Assembly (NCBI GenBank): GCA_910579865.1
Contig: CAJTXA010000013.1
Span: 51,819 to 115,818 of the forward strand
DNA length: 64,000 nucleotides
Direction of reading: 5' to 3'
Origin: an uncultured Lachnospiraceae bacterium
GTDB taxonomy: Bacteria; Bacillota; Clostridia; Lachnospirales; Lachnospiraceae
Shown here one piece after another: positions 43,887 to 52,039 of this stretch. The translations under genes and the position numbers were made by a program. The notes beneath the pieces were generated by a model. The model had not been told where the DNA came from. It worked only from the letters and a program-made list of their open reading frames with translations, and made no database searches. How positions within the stretch are numbered: position 1 is the first letter of the stretch; each line of letters begins with the position of its first letter.

Positions 43887-45476
43887 ATGAGCTTTGGAGT
43901 TATTCTAGTTTCCGTAGTTATTTTCCTATGTATTCTTGCGGATAAATTTTCCAATCGCTTTGGTATGCCAACCTTAATTTTATTTATGTTTATTGGTATG
44001 CTTTTTGGCAGCGATGGAATTATGAAAATCCCTTTTGATGATTATTACATAACAGAATATATCTGTTCTTTCGCACTAATCTTTATTATGTTTTATGGTG
44101 GATTTAATACAAAGTGGAGTTTAGCAAAACCTGTTGCAGTCAAAGCAGTCTGTCTTTCAACATTAGGCGTCGTTATTACAGCTTGTGTAACTGCACTTTT
44201 ATGTTACTTACTACTTCGTTTTTCTTTAGAAGAAAGTTTTTTAATTGGTGCTGTTCTATCTTCTACTGACGCTGCCAGTGTCTTTTCTATTTTACGACAA
44301 AAAAAATTAAATCTAAAAGATGGAACTGCTTCTCTTTTGGAAGTAGAAAGCGGAAGTAATGATCCCATGTCCTATATGTTGACTGTAATCGGAATTGGAC
44401 TGATTGGAGCAGGAAACAACGGAAATCTTGTTTTTCATATTTTCTCTCAAATCGTATTTGGTAGTGCAGTTGGTATTCTTCTTGCTTTAGCTGCTATCTT
44501 TCTTTTAACCAAAACAAATCTTGTTTCAAGTGGTTTAGATACGATCTTTATGATAGCAATGGTATTGCTTTGCTATGGCTTTTCAGATGTTATAGGAGGT
44601 AATCAGTATTTAAGTGTGTATTTTATGGGAATTATGATTGGTAATAGTCGTATCCAAAATAAAAATATTCTTATTCCATTTTTTGATGGAATTACTGGTC
44701 TAGCACAAATCTTGATTTTTTTCCTATTAGGTTTGCTCTCCCAACCTCATCGAATGACTAATATTTTACTTCCAGCATTTGCTATTGTTATCTTTTTAAC
44801 CCTTATAGCAAGACCAATTGCCATTTTTTCTTTACTGCGCCCATTTCACTGTAGTACAAAACAATGTATTTTAATTTCTTGGGCAGGGCTTCGTGGAGCT
44901 GCTTCTTCTGTTTTTGCAATTATGGTCATTGCAAGTGGAGCTAGTATCTCCTACGATCTATTCCATATTGTATTTACTGTTTCTCTATTTTCTGTTGCAA
45001 TACAGGGAACTTTGCTTCCATGGGCGGCAAAGAAATTAGATATGGTAGATGAAAAAGCAGATGTTCGAAAAACATTCAATGATTATCAAGAAGAGTCTGC
45101 TATTACCTTAATGCGTATGTATATTCCACCTGGACACAACTGGGAAAATAAAACAATTAAAGATGTCAGTATGCCAACTGGCTCATTGGCTCTTATGATA
45201 AAGCGAAAAAAAGAAACCATTATTCCAAAAGGTGACACAATTATTCTTCCTGATGATAATGTTATTTTAAGTGTTCCAAGTTATGAACCATCTGACCGTG
45301 AAAAATTGGAAGAAATCCATATTGATAAAACACATAGTTGGTGTAATAAATCCATTGCTGAACTAAATCTTCCTGCTAATGAATTAATTGCTTTGATTAT
45401 TCGTGGAGAAGAACATTTAATTCCAGATGGGAAAACTATCATTTGTGAAAATGATATTGTTGTAACATATCAATAA
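43887..45476 (+). CDS. Potassium/proton antiporter of the CPA1 family with RCK_C domains
   Basis: 529 residues. About 12-13 membrane helices over residues 1-385, with the CPA1 exchanger motifs SSTDAASVFSIL and EVESGSNDPMSYMLTVIG (ion-binding ND), then a cytosolic part with two RCK_C/TrkA-C-like lobes from about 415 (GHNWENKTIKDVSMPTGSLALMIKR and HSWCNKSIAELNLPANELIALIIR). The architecture is that of CvrA/NhaP2-type K+ efflux antiporters, whose C-terminal lobes often bind c-di-AMP in Firmicutes. Strong AGGAGG site. Monocistronic, followed by a bidirectional terminator. Confidence 0.92.
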   Translation: MSFGVILVSVVIFLCILADKFSNRFGMPTLILFMFIGMLFGSDGIMKIPFDDYYITEYICSFALIFIMFYGGFNTKWSLAKPVAVKAVCLSTLGVVITACVTALLCYLLLRFSLEESFLIGAVLSSTDAASVFSILRQKKLNLKDGTASLLEVESGSNDPMSYMLTVIGIGLIGAGNNGNLVFHIFSQIVFGSAVGILLALAAIFLLTKTNLVSSGLDTIFMIAMVLLCYGFSDVIGGNQYLSVYFMGIMIGNSRIQNKNILIPFFDGITGLAQILIFFLLGLLSQPHRMTNILLPAFAIVIFLTLIARPIAIFSLLRPFHCSTKQCILISWAGLRGAASSVFAIMVIASGASISYDLFHIVFTVSLFSVAIQGTLLPWAAKKLDMVDEKADVRKTFNDYQEESAITLMRMYIPPGHNWENKTIKDVSMPTGSLALMIKRKKETIIPKGDTIILPDDNVILSVPSYEPSDREKLEEIHIDKTHSWCNKSIAELNLPANELIALIIRGEEHLIPDGKTIICENDIVVTYQ

Positions 45477-45505
45477 GTTTAAACAAAAAAATTTTAAAAA
45501 ATTAA

Positions 45506-45559
45506 GCTCTATCAATAATCAAATCATTTATAAAAAAATGAATTGATTATTAATAGAGC
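45506..45559. terminator. Bidirectional terminator after the antiporter and the anti-sigma gene
   Basis: A long hairpin with GCTCTAT/ATAGAGC at the base and AATAATCAA/TTGATTATT above it. A-rich on one side and T-rich on the other, it lies between convergent stops at 45476 and 45598. Confidence 0.8.
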
Positions 45560-45597
45560 AAAAAACTACAGTTACCTAAATTCTCTTTTGCTTTAAT

Positions 45598-46551
45598 CTA
45601 CTCTAGAAATTCTTTTTGTTTCAATGCTTCTTTATAATCTAAAATAACTGATGTATCTTGTGTATAATCACCTTGATAAGAACATACAAAAATCTGATAT
45701 GGCTCTTCTAGAGATATCCATATATAAAAATCCCCTTCTTTTACATCTCCATGTAGTATCATCTGTCCATTAAAATACTGATGCCATATATCTTCTCCAA
45801 ATAGATGGGTCACACTATAAGTAGCTCCCTTTTTTCCATCTAATTCCATAATTCCAGAATACATCAAAATATCTTGTTCTTCCTCTAATTCAGAAACCTG
45901 AGAATAAATTTTTTCTTCTAGAGAATATAATAAAGCAAAATGCTCCTGATCCTGACTCCAATTATAGATTTCTCTTTGATCATAATTTGGACACGCCAAA
46001 TAAACTCTATAATCTTCCATTTCAGGAATTGTAATAAAAAAATCTCTTTTACCTTGATAAAATGGCAAAGTTTGTGCACTATATACAATTACATTCATCT
46101 CTCCTCCATAATGTTCGCTTTCTTCCCAAACTACACGACTAATCCGATAAGAATTACTTCTCAATTCTCCATGAATTGTAAGACTTCGATCCTCTTCATG
46201 ATACTTTACTTCTAAGATTTGAATTTGATCGGTAGAGACTGGTTCCCCTATTACATACCATACCAGTAAAACATATCCCACCATTGCCAGACACAAACCA
46301 AAAAACAATCCCGCAATTCCTTTTAAAATTCTAGTACGTTTTTGTATCTTTCGAAATCCATCCAATACCATCTGCTCTCTTGGAATAATTTTCCTCTCGC
46401 TGTCTATTTTCATTTCTTTATAGATACTCTCACATTCTTTACAAGTTTTTAAATGTTCTTGCACTATATTCATCCCCATTTCACTTAATCCACCCTCAAT
46501 ATATCCAGGAAGTAAATCCTGAATCAATTCACAAGAATCATAATGACTCAT
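45598..46551 (-). CDS. Membrane anti-sigma factor with zinc-finger N-terminus
   Basis: 317 residues. The cytosolic N-terminus has the zf-HC2 type motif HLKTCKEC at about 33-40 with an upstream LIQDLLPGYIEGGLS, a common anti-sigma opening. One membrane helix spans about 76-98, and the remaining 220 residues lie outside and form an unrecognised sensor domain. It overlaps the sigma gene by 14 bases, so both are made together. It should hold the sigma factor inactive until an envelope signal is sensed; the signal is unknown. Confidence 0.87.
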   Translation of the reverse strand: MSHYDSCELIQDLLPGYIEGGLSEMGMNIVQEHLKTCKECESIYKEMKIDSERKIIPREQMVLDGFRKIQKRTRILKGIAGLFFGLCLAMVGYVLLVWYVIGEPVSTDQIQILEVKYHEEDRSLTIHGELRSNSYRISRVVWEESEHYGGEMNVIVYSAQTLPFYQGKRDFFITIPEMEDYRVYLACPNYDQREIYNWSQDQEHFALLYSLEEKIYSQVSELEEEQDILMYSGIMELDGKKGATYSVTHLFGEDIWHQYFNGQMILHGDVKEGDFYIWISLEEPYQIFVCSYQGDYTQDTSVILDYKEALKQKEFLE

Positions 46552-47056
46552 TCCGATTCAACTCCTTTCTAACTTTCTGTTTTGCTCGATAAAATACCGT
46601 CCTTGCCCAATTTTCGCTTTTTCCAAAAATTGTTCCTATCTCACGAAAGGAAAGTTCACCAGTAATACGATATAAGATTACTTCTCGTTCTACCTCAGAT
46701 AACTGATGAATTGCTTGATAAAGTTCTAATTTGTTTTCTTGCTTTAATACCATTGCTTCTCCATTTAAAGCATTTTGATCTGGAAAAGTATCCTCTAATT
46801 CTACCAAATCCATCCTTTTTTTCTTTCTTAACTCCTGCCAAAGAATATGTTTTGCAATCTGACAAAGCCATACAGAAAGCTTACAAGAGCCATCATAACG
46901 AGAAATGGATGTTACTGCACGTAAGAACGTCTCTTGCATCAATTCTTCTGACCATTCCTTATCTTTTGTAAAAGAATATAAAAACCGATAAACCAAATTT
47001 GCATATTCCTGATAAATTGTTTCCATATCTTTTTTCTCATTATTGGAACTTTTCAC
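46538..47056 (-). CDS. ECF RNA polymerase sigma factor
   Basis: 172 residues from GTG 47056, seven bases after GGAGG; a longer ATG start at 47113 would run through the promoter and ribosome site and is rejected. Sigma region 2 (IYQEYANLVYRFLYSFTKD, WSEELMQETFLRAV) spans about 13-75 and region 4 (LSEVEREVILYRITGELSFREIGTIFGKSENWARTVFYRAKQKV) about 115-165. No region 3, so an ECF-type factor. Partnered with the overlapping anti-sigma gene. An ECF-like promoter directly upstream suggests autoregulation. Confidence 0.93.
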   Translation of the reverse strand: MKSSNNEKKDMETIYQEYANLVYRFLYSFTKDKEWSEELMQETFLRAVTSISRYDGSCKLSVWLCQIAKHILWQELRKKKRMDLVELEDTFPDQNALNGEAMVLKQENKLELYQAIHQLSEVEREVILYRITGELSFREIGTIFGKSENWARTVFYRAKQKVRKELNRNESL

Positions 47057-47083
47057 TTTCTCACCTCCCACCTCCTTATCCCT

Positions 47084-47112
47084 TATATCCCATTTTTTAT
47101 TCATTCGTTTCA
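47084..47112 (-). promoter_or_regulatory. Candidate ECF-type autoregulatory promoter
   Basis: Minus-strand TGAAAC (47112-47107), the usual ECF -35, 17 bases, then GATATA (47089-47084). Transcript start would fall just before the ribosome site of the sigma gene. The -10 is not the common CGTA/CGTC, so confidence is moderate. Confidence 0.4.
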
Positions 47113-47120
47113 AAAAAATA

Positions 47121-47188
47121 AAAAAGATAAGTTATTTTATCTGAAATCTAGATATAAATCTAAACCATAAAAATTTACTTATCTTTTT
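47121..47188 (-). terminator. Terminator of the TetR/membrane-protein operon
   Basis: AAAAAGATAAGT and ACTTATCTTTTT, perfect 12-base arms enclosing a smaller TAGAT/ATCTA hairpin; on the minus strand followed by TTATTTTTTTG. It lies 11 bases after the stop at 47199. Confidence 0.7.
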
Positions 47189-47198
47189 CGTTTTTATT

Positions 47199-47864
47199 TT
47201 AAGACGTTGTTGTAAGCATAGCACGATATCCAATAAAAACTGTCCACACATATGCACAAGTTTTAGGAATCATTAACATTCCAATTATTGGAATCTTATC
47301 TGCCCAAAGTACCACAGGAATATAAAACCCAAAACTAAGTACAATAGTCAGCCACATCCACTGAAACTTACTATCTTTTTGCTCTTTTGCACTTTTATAA
47401 AATAATACAATAATAAGCAGTCCAAGCAATGCAAAAGGAATGTTTCGATAAATTCCCCAAGAAAGGGAAGAAGTTGCACTTAGCCATTGATTTTGTGGAA
47501 ACAAACAGAGAAAAATCCGAAGTCCAGATAATAAGTATACTATTATCGTAATTTCATTTTTTCCTTTAATCTGATAGCGAATTCTCCAAACATAGTATAA
47601 AAGAATATAAAATATTGTCATAGTAATAGAAGTTATAAATTTTCCCACTCCAAGTGCAACTGTAAAATTTTCTAATCCTGTTGTACATAAAGCAAAAGCT
47701 CGTGGAATTAAGTGAAAAGAATCCCCTGCTCCAAGTACTACTGCCATAATTCCAAACAAGTGATATTGTTTATTTCCATTGTTTTTTCGAATCATTATAA
47801 TTCCAATTGTAATCACTGTAATTAAGTATATTGTATCAAATAAAGTTTCTACGATTGCTTGCAT
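47199..47864 (-). CDS. Seven-helix conserved membrane protein, function unknown
   Basis: 221 residues with about seven hydrophobic helices: about 5-25, 35-52, 70-95, 105-122, 135-155, 165-187 and 192-212. Motifs that stand out are GAGDSFHLIPR in helix 2 and WADKIPIIGMLMIPKTCAYVW near the end. No signal peptide or known catalytic motif. It follows the TetR gene by 48 bases with AAAGGAAAA before its ATG and is the only other gene in that operon, so it is the likely target of TetR control. Transport or sensing is possible; I do not recognise a named family. Confidence 0.72.
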   Translation of the reverse strand: MQAIVETLFDTIYLITVITIGIIMIRKNNGNKQYHLFGIMAVVLGAGDSFHLIPRAFALCTTGLENFTVALGVGKFITSITMTIFYILLYYVWRIRYQIKGKNEITIIVYLLSGLRIFLCLFPQNQWLSATSSLSWGIYRNIPFALLGLLIIVLFYKSAKEQKDSKFQWMWLTIVLSFGFYIPVVLWADKIPIIGMLMIPKTCAYVWTVFIGYRAMLTTTS

Positions 47865-47912
47865 CCTATTTTTTCCTTTCTTTTTCTTTACTTAAATCTT
47901 TTTTTTAAATAT

Positions 47913-48473
47913 TTATTTATAAATTGTTCGTTTTATTATTTCAAGAATTATACTACAATCATAATTTTGATGCATCAAGGCAGAAATAATCAATGAAAAT
48001 ATAACCTCTACAAATTTCTCTGGTGTAAATTCTTGATTAAAAGCGTTTTTTTGTACCCCTTTATCATTTATCAAAACAGTATACAACCCTTTTTGAATAT
48101 GTTTCCATGATTGTGTCATAAGACGTTGCCCACTTGATTTTTCCTCTTCTAAAAAACTCATTGTATGTAAAGTAAAAAACTGAGGATACTTTTCTTCTCC
48201 CTTTTTTATACTATCAAAAATCCATTGTACACAACTTAGAAAACTATCAAATTTTCTTTCCTGCTCAGAAAAATGAAAGATATCATGCCATACGCTTTCT
48301 ATTGTGGCAGCAATTAAATCTGCTTTAGAATCAAAATAATTATAGATTGAACCAATCGAAACACCACACGCAGCAGCTACACTTCGAATATTAATAGCTG
48401 CTCCTCCCTGCTCCCGAATTAACTGTTTGCTTTTCTCTAAAATAGCCTCTTTTGATGTAATAATTGTATTTAT
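47913..48473 (-). CDS. TetR-family regulator with non-canonical AUA (or AUU) start
   Basis: An uninterrupted frame of 186 codons. The N-terminal HTH is complete: EAILEKSKQLIREQGGAAI, then RSVAAACGVSIGSIYNYF and DSKADLIAATI, the TetR signature; the rest is helical ligand domain. No ATG, GTG or TTG exists in frame between the upstream TGA and codon 105 (ATG 48161), which would remove the whole DNA-binding domain. A perfect GGAGG (48486-48482) stands eight bases before ATA (48473-48471) and five before ATT. An ATG-to-ATA change is the likely history. A perfect sigma-A promoter and a palindrome lie directly upstream, so expression is probably autoregulated but poorly translated. Confidence 0.8.
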   Translation of the reverse strand: MNTIITSKEAILEKSKQLIREQGGAAINIRSVAAACGVSIGSIYNYFDSKADLIAATIESVWHDIFHFSEQERKFDSFLSCVQWIFDSIKKGEEKYPQFFTLHTMSFLEEEKSSGQRLMTQSWKHIQKGLYTVLINDKGVQKNAFNQEFTPEKFVEVIFSLIISALMHQNYDCSIILEIIKRTIYK

Positions 48474-48493
48474 AATTAATTCCTCCTTTCAAT

Positions 48494-48508
48494 ATGAACA
48501 ATGTTCAT
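48494..48508. promoter_or_regulatory. TetR operator palindrome
   Basis: ATGAACAATGTTCAT: perfect 6-base half sites around a 3-base centre, overlapping the -10 box and ending just before the ribosome site of the TetR gene. Position and form are those of an autorepression operator. Confidence 0.7.
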
Positions 48509-48535
48509 TATAGTCCTTTTTCTTCTTTTTGTCAA
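48507..48535 (-). promoter_or_regulatory. Consensus sigma-A promoter of the TetR operon
   Basis: Minus-strand TTGACA (48535-48530), exactly 17 bases, TATAAT (48512-48507): 12 of 12 matches at optimal spacing. Overlaps the palindromic operator. Confidence 0.9.
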
Positions 48536-48541
48536 GTAAAA

Positions 48542-48580
48542 AAGACCACTAAAAACTTAAATAAGTAATTTGGTGATCTT
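48542..48580 (-). terminator. Terminator of the region-5 polysaccharide operon
   Basis: AAGATCACC and GGTGGTCTT-type arms (AAGACCACT/GGTGATCTT on the plus strand, one mismatch and one G-T) with an inner ACTTA/TAAGT hairpin; the minus strand runs on into TTTTTT. It lies eight bases after the manC stop. Confidence 0.75.
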
Positions 48581-48587
48581 CCTAATT

Positions 48588-49895
48588 TTAAGCAAATTTC
48601 TGTTTATCATAAATACTAATTTCTTTCCCCATCTGTACTTCAATTACCCTTAACTCTGTGTCTGCAATAATCATATGCCGACTTCCTGCTTGCATTGTTA
48701 CTACATCTCCTGTACAAACAGTCTGTTCTATTCCATCAATTATGGTTCTTCCTCTTCCTGATATAATTATCCAAACTTCATCTCTTCTACTATGACTATG
48801 ATAATTCATTTTTTCTCCTGATTTCAAAATTATCTTAATCGTCAAACTTTCTTTTTCTACATCAAGTACACGATAGGTTCCCCACGATTTTTCAGCAAAC
48901 ATTACTTGTTGATCAATCTGCTCTACATAAGGTTTCATATAACTAGACTGTTCTTTATCAGATACTAAAATTCCATCTGGACTAGCAGAAACTATAACAT
49001 TTTGCAATCCCATACATAAAACTGGAATATCTAGTTCATTCACAATATGTACATTTTCACAAGTTTGATTTACAATCGCTTTTCCTATTAATTTCTCTTC
49101 CATTGCCTCTGTTATGGTATTCCAAGTCCCAAGATCTTTCCATTGTCCCATAAAGCGCATTACTTGTATTTTTTTCTCTTTTTCTACTACTGCATAATCA
49201 AAACTAATTGGAACCAATGTTTTATAGTTTAAATATAACGCATTATACTCTTTAAATCCTATCCATTCCTTTGCCAATTTTAACACATATCCTATTTTAT
49301 AAGCAAATACCCCCCCATTCCATAATGCCCCTTGTAAAAGATAGGTTTTTGCTTTTTCTAAATCTGGTTTCTCTCGAAACTCCTTGACGTTACTAATTTT
49401 TTCTGTATTATCTGGAATAATATAACCATACTTCTCACTTGGATAGGTCGGTTCTATTCCCATCAATACCAAATTTGCTTTTCCTTTTTTGGCTTCTACT
49501 GCCAATTCTTCTAATGCTTCAAAATAATCCTTTTCTACATAAGGATCAATTGGACAAACTACCACTACTTCTTCCTCAGAAAGATGTTTCACATCATGTA
49601 GATATGCTGTTGCCAATACGATTGCAGGAAAAGTATCCTTTCTACAAGGTTCTACACAAACTTCTACTTCACTTCCTAATTGATGATGTATCGCAGAAAC
49701 TTGTGTTTTTGATGTTGTCACAAGAATCCTTGTTTCTGGATTTACTTCTTTAATCTGCTGATACACCCGTTGTACCATAGACTGATAGTCCTTTTCTTTC
49801 GATCGAAAAATTTTTACAAATTGTTTGGATCGTACTTCATTTGATAATGGCCACAATCGTTTTCCAGAACCTCCTGATAACAATACGATATTCAT
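48588..49895 (-). CDS. manC: Mannose-1-phosphate guanylyltransferase, GDP-mannose synthesis
   Basis: 435 residues. The nucleotidyltransferase domain begins LLSGGSGKRLWPLSNEVRSKQF (residues 5-26); VCPIDPYVEKDYF, GYIIPD and FREKPDLEKAKTYL, GALWNGGVFAYK follow. The C-terminal cupin (about 325-430: AEKSWGTYRVLDVE, LKSGEKMNYHSHSRRDEVWIIISGRG, VTMQAGSRHMI) is that of ManC-type enzymes, a linked mannose-6-phosphate isomerase-like domain. It makes GDP-mannose, the substrate of the gmd product three genes upstream. It is the last gene of the operon. Confidence 0.92.
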   Translation of the reverse strand: MNIVLLSGGSGKRLWPLSNEVRSKQFVKIFRSKEKDYQSMVQRVYQQIKEVNPETRILVTTSKTQVSAIHHQLGSEVEVCVEPCRKDTFPAIVLATAYLHDVKHLSEEEVVVVCPIDPYVEKDYFEALEELAVEAKKGKANLVLMGIEPTYPSEKYGYIIPDNTEKISNVKEFREKPDLEKAKTYLLQGALWNGGVFAYKIGYVLKLAKEWIGFKEYNALYLNYKTLVPISFDYAVVEKEKKIQVMRFMGQWKDLGTWNTITEAMEEKLIGKAIVNQTCENVHIVNELDIPVLCMGLQNVIVSASPDGILVSDKEQSSYMKPYVEQIDQQVMFAEKSWGTYRVLDVEKESLTIKIILKSGEKMNYHSHSRRDEVWIIISGRGRTIIDGIEQTVCTGDVVTMQAGSRHMIIADTELRVIEVQMGKEISIYDKQKFA

Positions 49896-49898
49896 AAG

Positions 49899-50867
49899 TT
49901 ATCCTTTCCTTTTTTCCTTTGTTTCAAATGCTACTTTTTTATTCAAATGTTTTACATACCAATCATAAGTAGAACGGATTCCCTCTTCTAACGAAATTTG
50001 AGGACTCCATCCCATCTGACGCAGTTTTGAAGAATCAACGATTTTTCGAACCATTCCTTCTGGTTTCGATGAATCAAATTGTATCTTCCCTTTATATCCA
50101 ACTACCTTTTTTATTATCTCAGCAATCTCCAAAACCGTAAAATCCTCTCCATATCCTAAATTTAGAAATGTTTCTCCTTCATAATGATTCATCACATAGA
50201 GACAAGCCTCTGCCATTTCCTCTGTAAACAACAGTTCTCGATAAACTTTTCCTGTTCCCCAAACAGTCACAAATTCTTTCTGTTGTATCTTTGCCTCATG
50301 AAATCTTCGAATTAAGGCTGGCACTAAATGGGAAGTTTCCTCTTCAAAATTATCTTCATATCCATATAAATTACAAGGCATCACACTAATAAAATTGGCA
50401 TGATATTGTTTCTTATAATATTCACATAATTTCAATCCTGCTATCTTAGCAACTGCATATCCTTCATTTGTTGGCTCTAATAAACCAGTTAGTAGAGCTT
50501 CTTCTTTTAAGGGTTGCTGTGCTTCTTTCGGATAAATACAAGAAGAACCCAAAAATAACAGCTTCTTTACTTGATGCTGATAAGCACTATTTATTACATG
50601 GCATTGAATTAATAAATTTTGCATAAGAAAATCTGCTGGCATCTTAATATTTGCTGCAATTCCTCCTACCTTTGCAGCAGCAAGAAAAACATATTCTGGT
50701 TGTTCCTCTTCAAAAAAAGACTCTACCTCTTTTTGATTCGTTAAATCCAATTCCGAATGAGTTCGATAGACCAAATTCAAATACCCTTTTTTCTTTAACG
50801 TTCGCAAAATAGCAGAACCTACCATCCCTTTATGTCCCGCAATATAGATTTTTGCATCTAATTCCAT
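49899..50867 (-). CDS. fcl: GDP-L-fucose synthase family epimerase/reductase; probable GDP-L-colitose synthase
   Basis: 322 residues from ATG 50867, which follows GGGGAGG; the start lies within the last codons of the PLP gene (10-base overlap). SDR motifs: YIAGHKGMVGSA (NADP site), AAKVGGIAANI, the catalytic Ser/Cys in GSSCIYP, YAVAK for Tyr/Lys, and the His in HLVPALIRRFHEA used for epimerisation. The Fcl family covers both GDP-fucose synthase and ColC, which carries out the same 5-epimerisation and 4-reduction on the 3-deoxy substrate. Because a ColD-type 3-dehydratase is encoded just upstream, GDP-colitose is the favoured product; GDP-fucose is possible. Confidence 0.85.
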   Translation of the reverse strand: MELDAKIYIAGHKGMVGSAILRTLKKKGYLNLVYRTHSELDLTNQKEVESFFEEEQPEYVFLAAAKVGGIAANIKMPADFLMQNLLIQCHVINSAYQHQVKKLLFLGSSCIYPKEAQQPLKEEALLTGLLEPTNEGYAVAKIAGLKLCEYYKKQYHANFISVMPCNLYGYEDNFEEETSHLVPALIRRFHEAKIQQKEFVTVWGTGKVYRELLFTEEMAEACLYVMNHYEGETFLNLGYGEDFTVLEIAEIIKKVVGYKGKIQFDSSKPEGMVRKIVDSSKLRQMGWSPQISLEEGIRSTYDWYVKHLNKKVAFETKEKRKG

Positions 50868-52039
50868 CTTGATACCTCCCCTAAAATAGTAGAAAAACAA
50901 TCCAAAAAATAATCAATCCCCGTTCGATCCTCTTGACTATGATTTCCCACAAAAAAACCATTTTCATGAATCCAATCTGCTTGCTCTAATTTCCCATAAA
51001 TACTGTACTCCAAATACTGAATTACTGGATTTCTTGTAAAATTTCCTGCTACTATTGGTCTTACTTCTACTCCTTTTTCCTCTAATCTTTTTACAATGAA
51101 ATCACGTTTTCCTTGATATTTTCCTTCCAGCACAATAGAAAATCCAAACCAAGAACTTTGTTCGATTTCTTTTTGCAGTCGAATTTCTGAAAACCTAGCC
51201 ATACAACTTTGAAAATAAGCTGCATTTTTTCGTCGATTTTCTATCAAAGTTTCCATCTTCTTTAATTGTTCTTTTCCAATAGCTCCTTCCATCTCAATTG
51301 GTCTTAAGTTAAATCCTGGTACAATAAAATGATAACTTTCATAAAATTCCATTTCGTTTTTTTGATAAATAGAACTATTTTTTGGAAGATTTCTTGTCCA
51401 ACCATGTGCTCGAATAGACAACATATAGTGATAAAGCGTTTCCTCATTCGTAACTACTATACCACCTTCCATTGTACAAAGATGATGAGAATAAAACGTA
51501 GAATATGTTCCAAGTAAGCCAAATGTTCCTAATTTCTTCCCCTGGTAAACTCCGCCAAGCGATTCACAATTATCCTCTATTAAAATCAAATTTCTTCTTT
51601 TACAAATCTCTAAAATCTTCGCAAATTCATTAGGATTTCCTAATAAATTAACTGCAAAAATTGCTCTAGTATAAGGTGTAATTGCCGCCTCAATTTGTTG
51701 CACATCCAAGTTTAATGTTTCTCGATTAATATCTAAAAAACGAAGTTTTAACCCCATTTGATAAAGCGGAAAATATGTGGTGCTCCAAGAAACAGCAGGA
51801 ACTAATACTTCCTCCCCTTTCTGTATTCTTCCTGAATAAACTAATGCAGCAATTGCAAGTAAGTTTGCTGCTGAACCAGAACTTACCATCACAGCATACC
51901 GAACTTGAAAGAGCTTTGCAAATTCTTCTTCATACTGTCTCACTTCTTCTCCCATTGAAAAACGATTGCTTTCTATCACACGATGAATTGCTTCAATTTC
52001 TGCCTGATCCCAAGTATCATCACACAACTTATACTGCAT
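50858..52039 (-). CDS. colD: GDP-4-keto-6-deoxymannose 3-dehydratase (ColD type), PLP-dependent
   Basis: 393 residues with the DegT/DnrJ/EryC1/StrS fold: VSSGSAANLLAI, PAVSWSTTYFPL, IEDNCESLGG. Where aminotransferases carry the PLP-binding Lys, this protein reads STFYSHHLCTMEGG, with His in its place. That substitution is the mark of the PMP-dependent sugar 3-dehydratases ColD and RfbH/E1, and RAHGWTRNLPKN also matches that group. With gmd upstream and an fcl/colC gene downstream, the substrate should be GDP-4-keto-6-deoxy-D-mannose. RfbH works on CDP-sugars with an iron-sulphur partner, and no CDP-sugar genes are here. It overlaps both neighbours. Confidence 0.82.
   Translation of the reverse strand: MQYKLCDDTWDQAEIEAIHRVIESNRFSMGEEVRQYEEEFAKLFQVRYAVMVSSGSAANLLAIAALVYSGRIQKGEEVLVPAVSWSTTYFPLYQMGLKLRFLDINRETLNLDVQQIEAAITPYTRAIFAVNLLGNPNEFAKILEICKRRNLILIEDNCESLGGVYQGKKLGTFGLLGTYSTFYSHHLCTMEGGIVVTNEETLYHYMLSIRAHGWTRNLPKNSSIYQKNEMEFYESYHFIVPGFNLRPIEMEGAIGKEQLKKMETLIENRRKNAAYFQSCMARFSEIRLQKEIEQSSWFGFSIVLEGKYQGKRDFIVKRLEEKGVEVRPIVAGNFTRNPVIQYLEYSIYGKLEQADWIHENGFFVGNHSQEDRTGIDYFLDCFSTILGEVSRWN

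Noticed and set aside
50858..52039. Perosamine synthase or other sugar aminotransferase
   Set aside because: The PLP-binding Lys is replaced by His in STFYSHHLCTMEGG, which does not support transamination.
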